From CAZNPH01 sp964574985 (lineage in GTDB: Bacteria; Bacteroidota; Bacteroidia; Bacteroidales; SM23-62): a stretch of 64,000 nt of DNA. The translations under genes and the position numbers were made by a program. The notes below the pieces were generated by a model that saw only the letters and a program-made list of their open reading frames with translations, did not search any database and was not told the origin of the DNA. The stretch is from the NCBI GenBank assembly GCA_964574985.1, contig CAZNPH010000018.1, positions 1-64,000 on the forward strand, given 5' to 3'. This document shows, one piece after another, positions 18,833 to 28,412 of the stretch (positions within the stretch are counted from its first letter, which is position 1; each line of letters opens with the position of its first letter).

Positions 18833-21104
18833 AAATATTATTGTATGTTGTTTTTTGCTTATCCTTCAGTTTGGATCCTGCACCAGAGAAAAAGCCGAAT
18901 TGGTTTCTCATTTTGAAAGCGAAGGTGACCGTCAGTGGATCGGCGAGCAATTTTGGGCGAACCCATTGATGGACTGGCAAATAAGGAATAACCGGCTGGT
19001 CTGTATCCATGGAGGGAGAAATCACAATGTTCGCCTGCTGACCCATGAGATACAGGACAGAAATGGCAATGTACGTACCAGTATACGAACCGGTTTCATA
19101 AATCATGCAGAAGATGGCAATGGCTTTGTCGGTTTCCGGATCGGCATAAAAGGGAATACGCCCGATTACCGTTCAACAATATTTCTGAATGAAGGGACGA
19201 AACTGGGAGTCAGCTCCGATGGTTATCTGTTCATAGGAGATTCTGTAGGTGACGTTGCACTCCCTGCCAATATGTTAACAGATATTTTCCTGGAACTTGA
19301 AATAACGGATAAAAACGACAACGTTGAATTGACCCTGATTTGCAGCGATCCAAAACGAAAGCAAGAATCAGTGTATTCATTTACTGTATCCCTGCCTGAT
19401 GAACAGGTGAACGGACATGTGGCCCTGGCTTGTGAAGGAACCGGAAAGGATAATAAAGCTCCCCGGGGATGGTTTGATGACTGGTATATTAACGGAGACA
19501 AATTGAATATAAAAGAAGACCAGACATTCGGTCCGATATTCTGGACCCAGTATACATTGTCTGAGGATCATCTTACAATGCTTGCCTTTCTGGCCCCCTT
19601 CAATACCAATTCTCTTGAAATTGTCACTCTTGAATTATTCAGAAACGGGAAATGGGGAAAAGCACAGGAGGCAGCAGTGGATACCCTTACCTATTCCGTT
19701 CTTTTTAATGTAGAGAATTGGGATGCAACAGAAGATGTCCGGTACCGGGTAATTTACCCGTATATAAAGAATGGCAGTGAAAAAAAAGCTGAATGGCATG
19801 GCACGATCAGGAAAGAACCGAAAGATAAAGAGGAAATTTCCCTGGCAGCCATGACCGGTCTGGGGAATTTTGGTTTCCCTCATCATCCCCTGGTAAAATC
19901 AATTGAACAGCATGATCCGGATTTGCTTTTCTTTTCAGGCGATCAGATCTATGAAGGGAATGACGGTTTCGGGACTGTAATTGCTGAAAATGAAAGGGAG
20001 GTAAGACGTGCAATGTTTAACTACTTGTCCAAATGGTGGACATTCGGCTGGACATACCGGGAACTTATGAAAAACAGGCCATCCATAATGACTGTTGACG
20101 ATCATGATCTGTACCAGAATGATATCTGGGGCAAAGGAGGTGTGAAAATGGGCGAAAACCGGTGCATGGGTGGATATCTCCAGCCAACCACATGGGTCAA
20201 TGCCGTTGAATACTCACAAATGGGACATTTGCCCGAGCCGGTCGATTCCCGGCCGATAAAAAACGGGATCCATGTACATTTCACCCGAATGAAATACGGA
20301 GGACTGGATCTGGCCGTAATTGAAGATCGAAAATTCAAATCGGCTCCGGGTGATGTTCTGGACCATCCCATCGGGCATTCCAATATGTATAATTTAGAAT
20401 CCATAAAAAGTTCAGACTTTGATCCGGAAGACCTGGATGATGAGGAACTTATTTTATTGGGAGACAGGCAGCTGTCATTCCTGAAAGATTGGGTGAACGA
20501 CCGGCAGGAAGTACAATTCAAAGCAGTGGTTTCCGGATCGCCATTTTGTATGCCCCATCATGGGTATGGTGGCATGGTGGCCGATCTGGACGCAAACGGC
20601 TGGCCCCAGTCTGCCCGTGACAACGCTTTGCGGGTCATCAGCGAAGGTCCCGCCGTAATGATTCACGGCGACATTCATCTGGCAACCCTTGTACAGCACG
20701 GGATCGATGAGTTTGGTGACGGACCTTGGTCTTTTTCTGTTGCTGCTGCCGCTGCTGTTTCCCGGAGGATCTGGGCACCTGAGAATCCGGGGATAAACCG
20801 GGAACCGGGAGCTCCCGAATATACAGGTGATTTTTTTGACGGACTTGGCAACAGGATGACCGTTGTTGCTGTAGCAAATCCGGATACCGAGTTTGAAAAA
20901 AATTACCGCCAGGATGATGGCTCGGTACTGGATACCCGCAATTTGAGGGGATCCGGTTTTGGCATCATACGTTTCAACAGGAAAAGCGGGGAAGTCACAT
21001 TTGAAAGCTGGCCGATTTACCGGGAATCTGTTCCACTTTCCAAAAGAGAACAGCATCCGGGATGGCCCGAAACGATTCCTGTTTTTAATACAAGCCGGCA
21101 ATGA
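18819..21104 (+). CDS. Lipoprotein with PhoD-like metallophosphatase domain
   Basis: A 761-residue exported lipoprotein with lipobox QFGSC (Cys21). Residues 30-230 look like a LamG/jelly-roll carbohydrate-binding-like region (FRIGIKGNTPDYRSTIFLNE). A PhoD-like phosphodiesterase/phosphatase domain follows, with metal-binding motifs SGDQIYEG (373-380), TVDDHDLY (425-432) and MIHGDIHLA (614-622), and the C-terminal SWPIYRESVPLS. PhoD enzymes hydrolyse phosphate mono- or diesters with Ca/Fe; relatives in polysaccharide loci may remove phosphate or other ester groups from a glycan. It overlaps the upstream fusion gene by 14 bases. MIMNK gives two near-equal ATG starts (18819, 18825). Confidence 0.85.
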   Translation: MIMNKNIIVCCFLLILQFGSCTREKAELVSHFESEGDRQWIGEQFWANPLMDWQIRNNRLVCIHGGRNHNVRLLTHEIQDRNGNVRTSIRTGFINHAEDGNGFVGFRIGIKGNTPDYRSTIFLNEGTKLGVSSDGYLFIGDSVGDVALPANMLTDIFLELEITDKNDNVELTLICSDPKRKQESVYSFTVSLPDEQVNGHVALACEGTGKDNKAPRGWFDDWYINGDKLNIKEDQTFGPIFWTQYTLSEDHLTMLAFLAPFNTNSLEIVTLELFRNGKWGKAQEAAVDTLTYSVLFNVENWDATEDVRYRVIYPYIKNGSEKKAEWHGTIRKEPKDKEEISLAAMTGLGNFGFPHHPLVKSIEQHDPDLLFFSGDQIYEGNDGFGTVIAENEREVRRAMFNYLSKWWTFGWTYRELMKNRPSIMTVDDHDLYQNDIWGKGGVKMGENRCMGGYLQPTTWVNAVEYSQMGHLPEPVDSRPIKNGIHVHFTRMKYGGLDLAVIEDRKFKSAPGDVLDHPIGHSNMYNLESIKSSDFDPEDLDDEELILLGDRQLSFLKDWVNDRQEVQFKAVVSGSPFCMPHHGYGGMVADLDANGWPQSARDNALRVISEGPAVMIHGDIHLATLVQHGIDEFGDGPWSFSVAAAAAVSRRIWAPENPGINREPGAPEYTGDFFDGLGNRMTVVAVANPDTEFEKNYRQDDGSVLDTRNLRGSGFGIIRFNRKSGEVTFESWPIYRESVPLSKREQHPGWPETIPVFNTSRQ

Positions 21105-21197
21105 ACAATCCGTACTTGTATTAATAAAGTTCATTTGAATGATATCAAAGAAGGTGATAACAATTCGCATATATATGTAATCGTAAAATCAATCATC

Positions 21198-22745
21198 ATG
21201 GACAGAAGAAAGTTTATCAAAAACAGTATCGGAGCGGGCGTGGCCGGCTCGGCCGTGGTTAACGGACTCTATATTCCGGGGGCTTTCGGAAGCAGCCCCT
21301 ATGACCAGCCCGACATCCCCATTCCCAGTCCGCACCTCAACAAGCTGGCCGTCAAGCCCCTGATGACCAACATGTATCACACCGAAGTATGGCAGGGTCC
21401 CTGCCGTTTCAGCATAGAAACCCCTGAAGAGGAGAAACAGCAGGCTCTGTCTGCTTTTGAAAAGTTCAGGGGGCAGGTAAAACCGGGGATGAACGGACTC
21501 GACCCGGAGAATTGCCGGGTGATGGATCCGGACCTGGTATTATTCGTGGAGGATTTTGAGATCCCGGGCAAGGAGTATGCGAAGATCGATATGGATGCCC
21601 GGGAAGCGGATGTATTTTTTGTCCATCCCGGTGGGTCTTCCACGGCCACCTATGAGATAGCCAAAAAGTACAACAAACCTGTGGTTTTTACCCCGGGCAT
21701 TAATTTCCGTAAGTTCGATATTGCTGCTTTGTGCCGGGCCCGCGGACTGGAAGTATATGTGCCTGACACTCCGGGGGAAGCTGCCGAAGTGATGTCCCTG
21801 CTGCGGGCAAGGAAAGTGCTGGGGCAGACCAGGATCCTTTATCCTACCGACCGGGGATGGCCCGCGGTTACCTGCACGGCGGGTGTCGATGACCCGGAAA
21901 AGCTGAAGGAGAAATACGGCGTCGAACTGGTGGTTATTTCCTTTGCCCAGCTTGCCGAAGAAATGGAAAAGACACGGCAAAGTGCCGAAGAACGCAGAAG
22001 GGCGGAAAAAATGGCCGGGATCATGACCCGGGAAGCCGACCGTTTGTTTTTGGACGAGAAGTATGTGGCCCGGAGCATGGAATTTTACAACACGGTTATC
22101 CGGCTGATGCAAAAGCACAATTGCAATGCCTTTACCATCGAATGTTTTGAGTTCTGTGTTACCAAGTTGCCGCAAAAGTGGGAGATCACCCCCTGCCTGG
22201 TCCAGACAATGTTCAAGGACTTGGGGATCCCTTCTGCCTGTCAGGGCGACCTGGTCGCACTTCTGACCATGCACATGCTGATGTCACTGTCAAAAAAGTC
22301 ATCCCATTTCGGCAACATGGTTTTTCGGGAAGGCGATACGGTGGGCGTTCAGCATGCCGCTCCGGGCATCAAGATGAACGGATGGAAAAAGCCCGCCCTG
22401 CCATACCAATTGGGCAATTTTGTACAGGCAGGCTGGGGCACCAAGGCGATCGTGGATTTTACCAACAACGAAGAGAAACGGGTCACCGCAGCCCGGATGG
22501 ATCCCACCGGCAGGTCCATGCTGGTCTTGAAAGGTGAGATCGTCGGTACGGGAGGATGGAATGAGGACCGGCTGGGATGTGCGGTAACTGCATGGATGAA
22601 GGGCAGGGAGAGCGGAACAGCCGAACATTTCAGGCGGAAGATGATTGACTACGGGAACCATCTGGTGTGGGTATACGGAGATTATACTGAACAGATGGAA
22701 AAAATGGGAGAGATGTGCGGATTTGAAGTAGAGGTTCTCAGTTGA
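21198..22745 (+). CDS. Tat-exported L-fucose/L-arabinose-isomerase-like protein
   Basis: A protein of about 515 residues with the FucI/AraA fold. The start at ATG 21198 gives MDRRKFIKNSIGAGVAG, a Tat-like signal; the frame upstream to 21135 adds no recognisable sequence. Typical parts: FVHPGGSSTATYEIAKKY near 160, KHNCNAFTIECFEFC (metal-binding Glu region) near 320-335, and SACQGDLVALLTMHM with a conserved metal-ligand-like GD. The C-terminal half holds a beta-rich domain (LVLKGEIVGTGGW). Export of an isomerase-like protein is uncommon, and it may bind sugars or be an active secreted isomerase. It fits the sugar-modifying set around it. Confidence 0.75.
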   Translation: MDRRKFIKNSIGAGVAGSAVVNGLYIPGAFGSSPYDQPDIPIPSPHLNKLAVKPLMTNMYHTEVWQGPCRFSIETPEEEKQQALSAFEKFRGQVKPGMNGLDPENCRVMDPDLVLFVEDFEIPGKEYAKIDMDAREADVFFVHPGGSSTATYEIAKKYNKPVVFTPGINFRKFDIAALCRARGLEVYVPDTPGEAAEVMSLLRARKVLGQTRILYPTDRGWPAVTCTAGVDDPEKLKEKYGVELVVISFAQLAEEMEKTRQSAEERRRAEKMAGIMTREADRLFLDEKYVARSMEFYNTVIRLMQKHNCNAFTIECFEFCVTKLPQKWEITPCLVQTMFKDLGIPSACQGDLVALLTMHMLMSLSKKSSHFGNMVFREGDTVGVQHAAPGIKMNGWKKPALPYQLGNFVQAGWGTKAIVDFTNNEEKRVTAARMDPTGRSMLVLKGEIVGTGGWNEDRLGCAVTAWMKGRESGTAEHFRRKMIDYGNHLVWVYGDYTEQMEKMGEMCGFEVEVLS

Positions 22746-22782
22746 TGCACAGTTCGATGAAAATAATAAGCTGAAAAAATAC

Positions 22783-25497
22783 TTGATCATGAAAAATATA
22801 GCACAAGGAATACCGAAAATGCTGTTTTGGATTGTTATGATATTGACAGGCATGGCATCTGTCCGTGTGCCTGCACATGCAACCGGCACCGGGGTTACAG
22901 AAAATGCTGCCGGCAATGACCGGCAGCCCCTTCCGGTCTTTATCCTGGCCGGACACAACAATGTGGCCGGCTATCATCATTCGCTGGATGAGCTTCCTGA
23001 AGAATACAAAGATGGAGTAGAGAATGCGTTATTTTACAAAGAGGGAAACTGGGTAAAGCTTTCCCCGGAAGCAACCAAAACGGAGGATACCCAATCCGCA
23101 TTTGGACTGGAAACTTCTTTTGCTTCACGGTTATCGGAAGAGTTCGATGACAAAACAGGGATCATCCGTGTATACAAAGGAAACACTTCGGTTGCCGATG
23201 ACTGGGATCCGGAAAACGGGGAATTATATAAAAAGCTGGTGGAGACAATTCAATCGGCGAAAAAATCCCGGTCCCTCAATATTCTGGGGTTGGTGTGGGA
23301 CAATGGCCTGGGCGATGCCAAAACAGAAGAAATGGCAAAGGCTTACAAAGCGAATTTTGAGCATTTCATTTATGAATTGCGTAAAGATATCGATGAACCC
23401 GGACTTCCGGTAATTTCAGTGAGGGAGCCCATTTCAAAAGAGTTGATAAAAATTCAGCGGGAGCAGCTGGAAAAAGTTGAATTGGAAAACCATGCCTGGG
23501 TAAATTCTGATGATATCCCCCAGCCCGATAAATGGCATTATACGGCCGAAGGGACCATCATGCTAGGTAGGCGGCTGGCCGAAAAGATGCTTCGGTTCAT
23601 CCCGGAAAAATTCACCGGGCAAACCAACGCTGTCCGGGCCGGCGCCCTGCACATCGAACCGCCCACGCTGATCTGCCTGGGATTTGACTGGCGCATTGAA
23701 GGGGATGACAATGTGAATGCGGAAGTGCAGGTTCAGTACAGGCGGCATGGTGAAAGCCGGTGGAAGCAATACATGCCCCTGCTGCGTACCGGCAGGGGAA
23801 GGACAGCCGGGTACGGCTACGGGAATTTCAATGACCCTCATCACGAGATGGAATACCGGATACCGGACGGTTTTGCAGGGAGCATCATGGACCTTCAGCC
23901 GGGCACGGTCTATGAGGTCAGACTGGAAATGACCGATCCCGACGGGGTAAGCGGAGAGCCGGTCCGCAAGCTCACACTGGAAACACGTGCCGAACCACAG
24001 CCTTTTGCCGGCGGGGAAGTCCGCCATGTATACCCTCCCGGCTATGAAGGCGAAAAGGAACAGCCCGCTTACAATACGCTGATGCACGCGGTCAACGGTT
24101 TCCAGACCTGGTGCGACTGCTACCAGACCGTCCATCCCAACCGGGCCCGCCCGGGAACCCGTATCCTGGTGCACGGCGGCGTGCACAAAACCGATTATCA
24201 CGACTACCGCGATGAAGGGGGTTTGTGGCTGCACGGCATGCAAACTTTCATTGCCGGCGGCGAACCGGGCAAGCCCATTGCCATCATGGCAGCCGGCGAC
24301 GGGGAGGTCATATTCGATGCCAATGGCAGCGACCGTTATTTCAATATTGCCGCTGCCGACCACCTGTATTTTGAAGGCATCACGGTGAGGAACACCCGGA
24401 TCGCTTTTTACTGTGGTCTGCAGGGGCTGCAGGCCTGCACGGGCCTGACGGTGAAAAACTGCAGGATCGAGCAGGTTCAGTACGGGGTACTGGCCCAGGA
24501 CGGGCGAAGCGAGAACTTCTACATTGCCGACAATGTGTTCACCGGAAGGAATCCCTCCGACCGTTTCAATCCGGAAAGCGGCGGGGCATGGGGCCATACC
24601 GAAGCGGGTTATCCCGTGAACCTGGCCGGGAAGGGTCATGTGGTCTGCTACAACCATGCGGCCAATTTCTGGGACGGGTTCAATGTCTTTACCAACAGTC
24701 TTGCCGACCCCGGACTGAACCAGCAAAGCCGGGCCATCGACATATACAACAATGACATTTATAACATCACCGACAACTTTATCGAGGCCGACGGGGGATA
24801 TGCCAACATCCGCATCCTGCGGAACCGCTGCTTCAATTCCATGGCAGCCCCCTTGTCCATTCAGCCGGTGTATTGCGGGCCCGTGTACTGGATACGCAAC
24901 ATCGTGTACAATTCCCACAAGGGGACCCAGGCATTCAAAATGGTCAACGGCGACAATGTGATCATATACCACAACACCTCCACCTGCCATTACACGGTCG
25001 GGGGAGGGGTAAAGTATATGGACATGAGGAACAACCTGTTCATGGGTCCGGCTGATTATGTGGTGGAAAAACAAAGAGAACGCGGAATGAAGATATTCAG
25101 CGTTGGTTTTGACGACGAGCGTAGCCGGGTGGATTACAATGCCGTGCGGGTGGGGATTGATGATGAGGATATTTTCTGCATGAAGTCCGGGCAAACAAAT
25201 GTATGCGCCGGCACCACGGAAGAATTTGCCGAAAAGACCGGGTATCAGGAACACACTGTCGAGGTTAAGGATTATGATATTTTTGTTGATGCCCGGGAAC
25301 CGGATCATGTGCCTTCCAATGAAGGCAAGTTATATAATCCCCGGACGGTTGACCTGCGGCCCAAACCCCGTGCTCCCGTGGTGGATGCCGGATGCATTAT
25401 CCCCGGGATCAATGACAATTACACAGGCAAAGCCCCGGATATCGGTACATACGAAGCAGGACAGGAAAGGCCTCATTACGGGCCAAGAAAACGGTAA
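22783..25497 (+). CDS. Sialate-O-acetylesterase-like domain (degenerate) fused to a beta-helix domain
   Basis: A 904-residue exported protein. Signal peptide: residues 1-34. Residues about 51-275 match the SASA (sialate O-acetylesterase-like SGNH) fold, but the block normally GQSNMAG reads GHNNVAG (57-63), with Asn59 in place of the nucleophilic Ser, and the usual WxQGESDA reads WDNGLGDA (172-179). His252 (KWHYTAEG) is kept. Residues about 285-904 are the fibronectin-III and parallel beta-helix parts shared with 14601-16544, including GDGEVIFDANGSDRYFNIA and CGLQGLQACTGLTVKNCR. The SASA part is therefore probably non-hydrolytic and may bind acylated glycan. Starts at 22783 and 22789 are equivalent. 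The next gene, a GH2 relic, begins 165 bases on. Confidence 0.82.
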   Translation: MIMKNIAQGIPKMLFWIVMILTGMASVRVPAHATGTGVTENAAGNDRQPLPVFILAGHNNVAGYHHSLDELPEEYKDGVENALFYKEGNWVKLSPEATKTEDTQSAFGLETSFASRLSEEFDDKTGIIRVYKGNTSVADDWDPENGELYKKLVETIQSAKKSRSLNILGLVWDNGLGDAKTEEMAKAYKANFEHFIYELRKDIDEPGLPVISVREPISKELIKIQREQLEKVELENHAWVNSDDIPQPDKWHYTAEGTIMLGRRLAEKMLRFIPEKFTGQTNAVRAGALHIEPPTLICLGFDWRIEGDDNVNAEVQVQYRRHGESRWKQYMPLLRTGRGRTAGYGYGNFNDPHHEMEYRIPDGFAGSIMDLQPGTVYEVRLEMTDPDGVSGEPVRKLTLETRAEPQPFAGGEVRHVYPPGYEGEKEQPAYNTLMHAVNGFQTWCDCYQTVHPNRARPGTRILVHGGVHKTDYHDYRDEGGLWLHGMQTFIAGGEPGKPIAIMAAGDGEVIFDANGSDRYFNIAAADHLYFEGITVRNTRIAFYCGLQGLQACTGLTVKNCRIEQVQYGVLAQDGRSENFYIADNVFTGRNPSDRFNPESGGAWGHTEAGYPVNLAGKGHVVCYNHAANFWDGFNVFTNSLADPGLNQQSRAIDIYNNDIYNITDNFIEADGGYANIRILRNRCFNSMAAPLSIQPVYCGPVYWIRNIVYNSHKGTQAFKMVNGDNVIIYHNTSTCHYTVGGGVKYMDMRNNLFMGPADYVVEKQRERGMKIFSVGFDDERSRVDYNAVRVGIDDEDIFCMKSGQTNVCAGTTEEFAEKTGYQEHTVEVKDYDIFVDAREPDHVPSNEGKLYNPRTVDLRPKPRAPVVDAGCIIPGINDNYTGKAPDIGTYEAGQERPHYGPRKR

Positions 25498-25650
25498 TCT
25501 GAATAGCAACTCCAATTGAAATGAAGAAGTAATTACCCGTATAAAGGTTGGGGAATATGGCTATGATTCAAGGGATGGTAAAAGGTTTAATAGGAAGCAG
25601 TAAATTGTATTTAATCTGACAAATTTTTTTAAGTTTGGATTAAATATTGA

Positions 25651-26960
<1,310 letters not shown>

Positions 26961-26978
26961 CAGAAAAACAAGGTCTCG

Positions 26979-27575
26979 GTGATCAATATGGTTTCTACCG
27001 GAACCATAGAACATCGGACGACAGAATTACTTAAATTCAAATCCTCACTTGCCGAGGGTATTCTCGATCAGTGTGATGATGTGATTTTCCTTGGGGGAAG
27101 CAAGTTCAACAAACTGATGGATACTGTGGAGCGGATGTTGCCGGAATCGCCGGGTGAGGAGAAGACAAGTGTTGACATTGAGTAGGAGATTAACTCAGAG
27201 AAGAGGGATTTTCAGGGGCCCTCCGAACCTGAACCGAAAACCGGGGAAATCGAGGCCGAACCACTGAATCTTTATGACGATAATGAGGAACAGTAGGTAA
27301 TTACATCTGAAGAGTGCACAGAGGCTGATTTATTGGTAACAGATGCCATGGTAGATACTGATCCGGAGACAATTATTAAGAACGGGCTGATCTTTATTGC
27401 CGGGTTGACGAAAACACTCAGTGATCCGGTAACAACCAAAAACCTTGTTTCCACTATTGTTGACAAGGATGAGAATGACGGGAAAACATACCTGAAAATT
27501 CCCGTAGAGAGCGAAAAATCAGTTGAGAATTTCCTTGTTGGTATGATCGGGAATTTTGTTAAAAGTATGGGATGA
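26979..27575 (+). pseudogene. Unknown protein frame interrupted by two amber codons
   Basis: One reading frame runs from 26979 to 27575 with in-frame TAG at 27183-27185 and 27294-27296. Protein-like sequence continues on both sides of each stop: LLKFKSSLAEGILDQCDDV before the first, an acidic Pro/Glu-rich part between them (EPKTGEIEAEPLNLYDD), and NGLIFIAGLTKTLSDPV, STIVDKDENDGKTYLKIPV after the second. I do not recognise the family. The frame directly overlaps the start of the following hypothetical gene (27556) and may once have been joined to it. Genes nearby use TAG as a normal stop, so recoding is unlikely. Confidence 0.55.
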
Positions 27576-27600
27576 GGAGCAGGCCTCCATCTGGGATGAG

Positions 27601-28134
27601 ATGAAATTGTTGTGCACAGAAATATTTTCAACGCTGTTTGAGATCAACAATTTCAGGGATACCTGGAACGGGCCACATATGATACTTCTGGCCGTTCCAA
27701 GGGGAATGGAGATTACTTACTGGTCTGAAAAAATTGATAGTATTCATAAGTTTGGGACAGATCAAAAAGGGTTTTTCCTGGAAACGAACTTATTGCATGT
27801 TGATAATATAAGGAAAATGAATGATGATTTCTGGCTCTTAATATGTGAATTGTCTCAGCTGGGCAAGCTTGATCTCTTTCAAGGCACGGTGGTACCTCCC
27901 AGAGAGATTCGTGAACATCCTTTTCTGCATAAGAAATCCAAAAATATTCTCTACAGCCTGATCCGGGGCTCGCTTGCCCTGGAAAGTTATTACGGTACCA
28001 ATGAGGATTTTGGCTTCATCATCGTCAGGTGGACATATGATTCTTCATGGGATGAATTACTTGATAAAGGATGGCGGGTTCTCAGGAACCTGTACAGGAT
28101 AAATTATGAATTATGGAAAAAAAGAGTGAAGTAA
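27601..28134 (+). CDS. Hypothetical protein, possibly part of a broken gene
   Basis: The frame is open from TTG 27556, but the first ATG is at 27601 (MKLLCTEIFSTLFEINN), giving 177 residues. It is mostly helical, with YSLIRGSLALESYYGTNED and a C-terminal Trp-rich stretch (WDELLDKGWRVLRNLYRI). No signal peptide, membrane helix or catalytic motif is apparent. Its 5' end overlaps the amber-interrupted frame before it, so it may be the 3' half of one ancestral gene. It lies in the decayed block between the GH2 relic and the tRNA-linked region. Confidence 0.4.
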   Translation: MKLLCTEIFSTLFEINNFRDTWNGPHMILLAVPRGMEITYWSEKIDSIHKFGTDQKGFFLETNLLHVDNIRKMNDDFWLLICELSQLGKLDLFQGTVVPPREIREHPFLHKKSKNILYSLIRGSLALESYYGTNEDFGFIIVRWTYDSSWDELLDKGWRVLRNLYRINYELWKKRVK

Positions 28135-28173
28135 CAGGGAACATTTGATTTGTTCAGCCACCTCTGTTCTTCA

Positions 28174-28374
28174 TTACTTTCCTGTAATAGCGATTCCTCT
28201 TCTTGAAAAGTTTTTTAAAAAATCAATCTGTTTATCCCGGTTATCATAAATAACCGGTGCTTTTCCCGAACGTTGGATCCTGCCAATATACTGGATCAGT
28301 TCTCCTTCGAAAACAAAAGGATATAAAAGAGAAAGGCATTCCAACGTATTAATATCCATTCCCTTTCCTTCCAA
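28174..28374 (-). pseudogene. C-terminal remnant of a DEAD/DEAH-box helicase
   Basis: The 66-codon frame carries the end of a superfamily-2 helicase C-terminal domain: GKGMDINTLECLSLLYPF followed by GELIQYIGRIQR, equivalent to motif VI (QYxGRxxR), and VIYDNRDKQIDFLKNF. Upstream on the minus strand the frame is closed by TAG at 28379-28381, still with readable flanks (VLEGKG), so nothing of the ATPase core survives. The gene was probably part of a restriction or repair type helicase on an imported segment. Confidence 0.65.
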
Positions 28375-28412
28375 TACCTAAATTGTACATCTTTTCGGCA
28401 CACCGTGGGTAG

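Noticed and set aside
23563..25308. 581-codon antisense frame opposite the SASA/beta-helix gene
   Set aside because: Its reading is the reverse of a well-supported gene with clear family motifs; a similar antisense frame exists opposite the paralogue (14817-15764) because the two genes share sequence. Nothing in it resembles a protein family.
26979..28381. Stop-codon (TAG) recoding in this organism
   Set aside because: TAG is used as a normal terminator elsewhere, for example at 679-681 after the sigma factor; the interrupted frames lie in an obviously decayed block.
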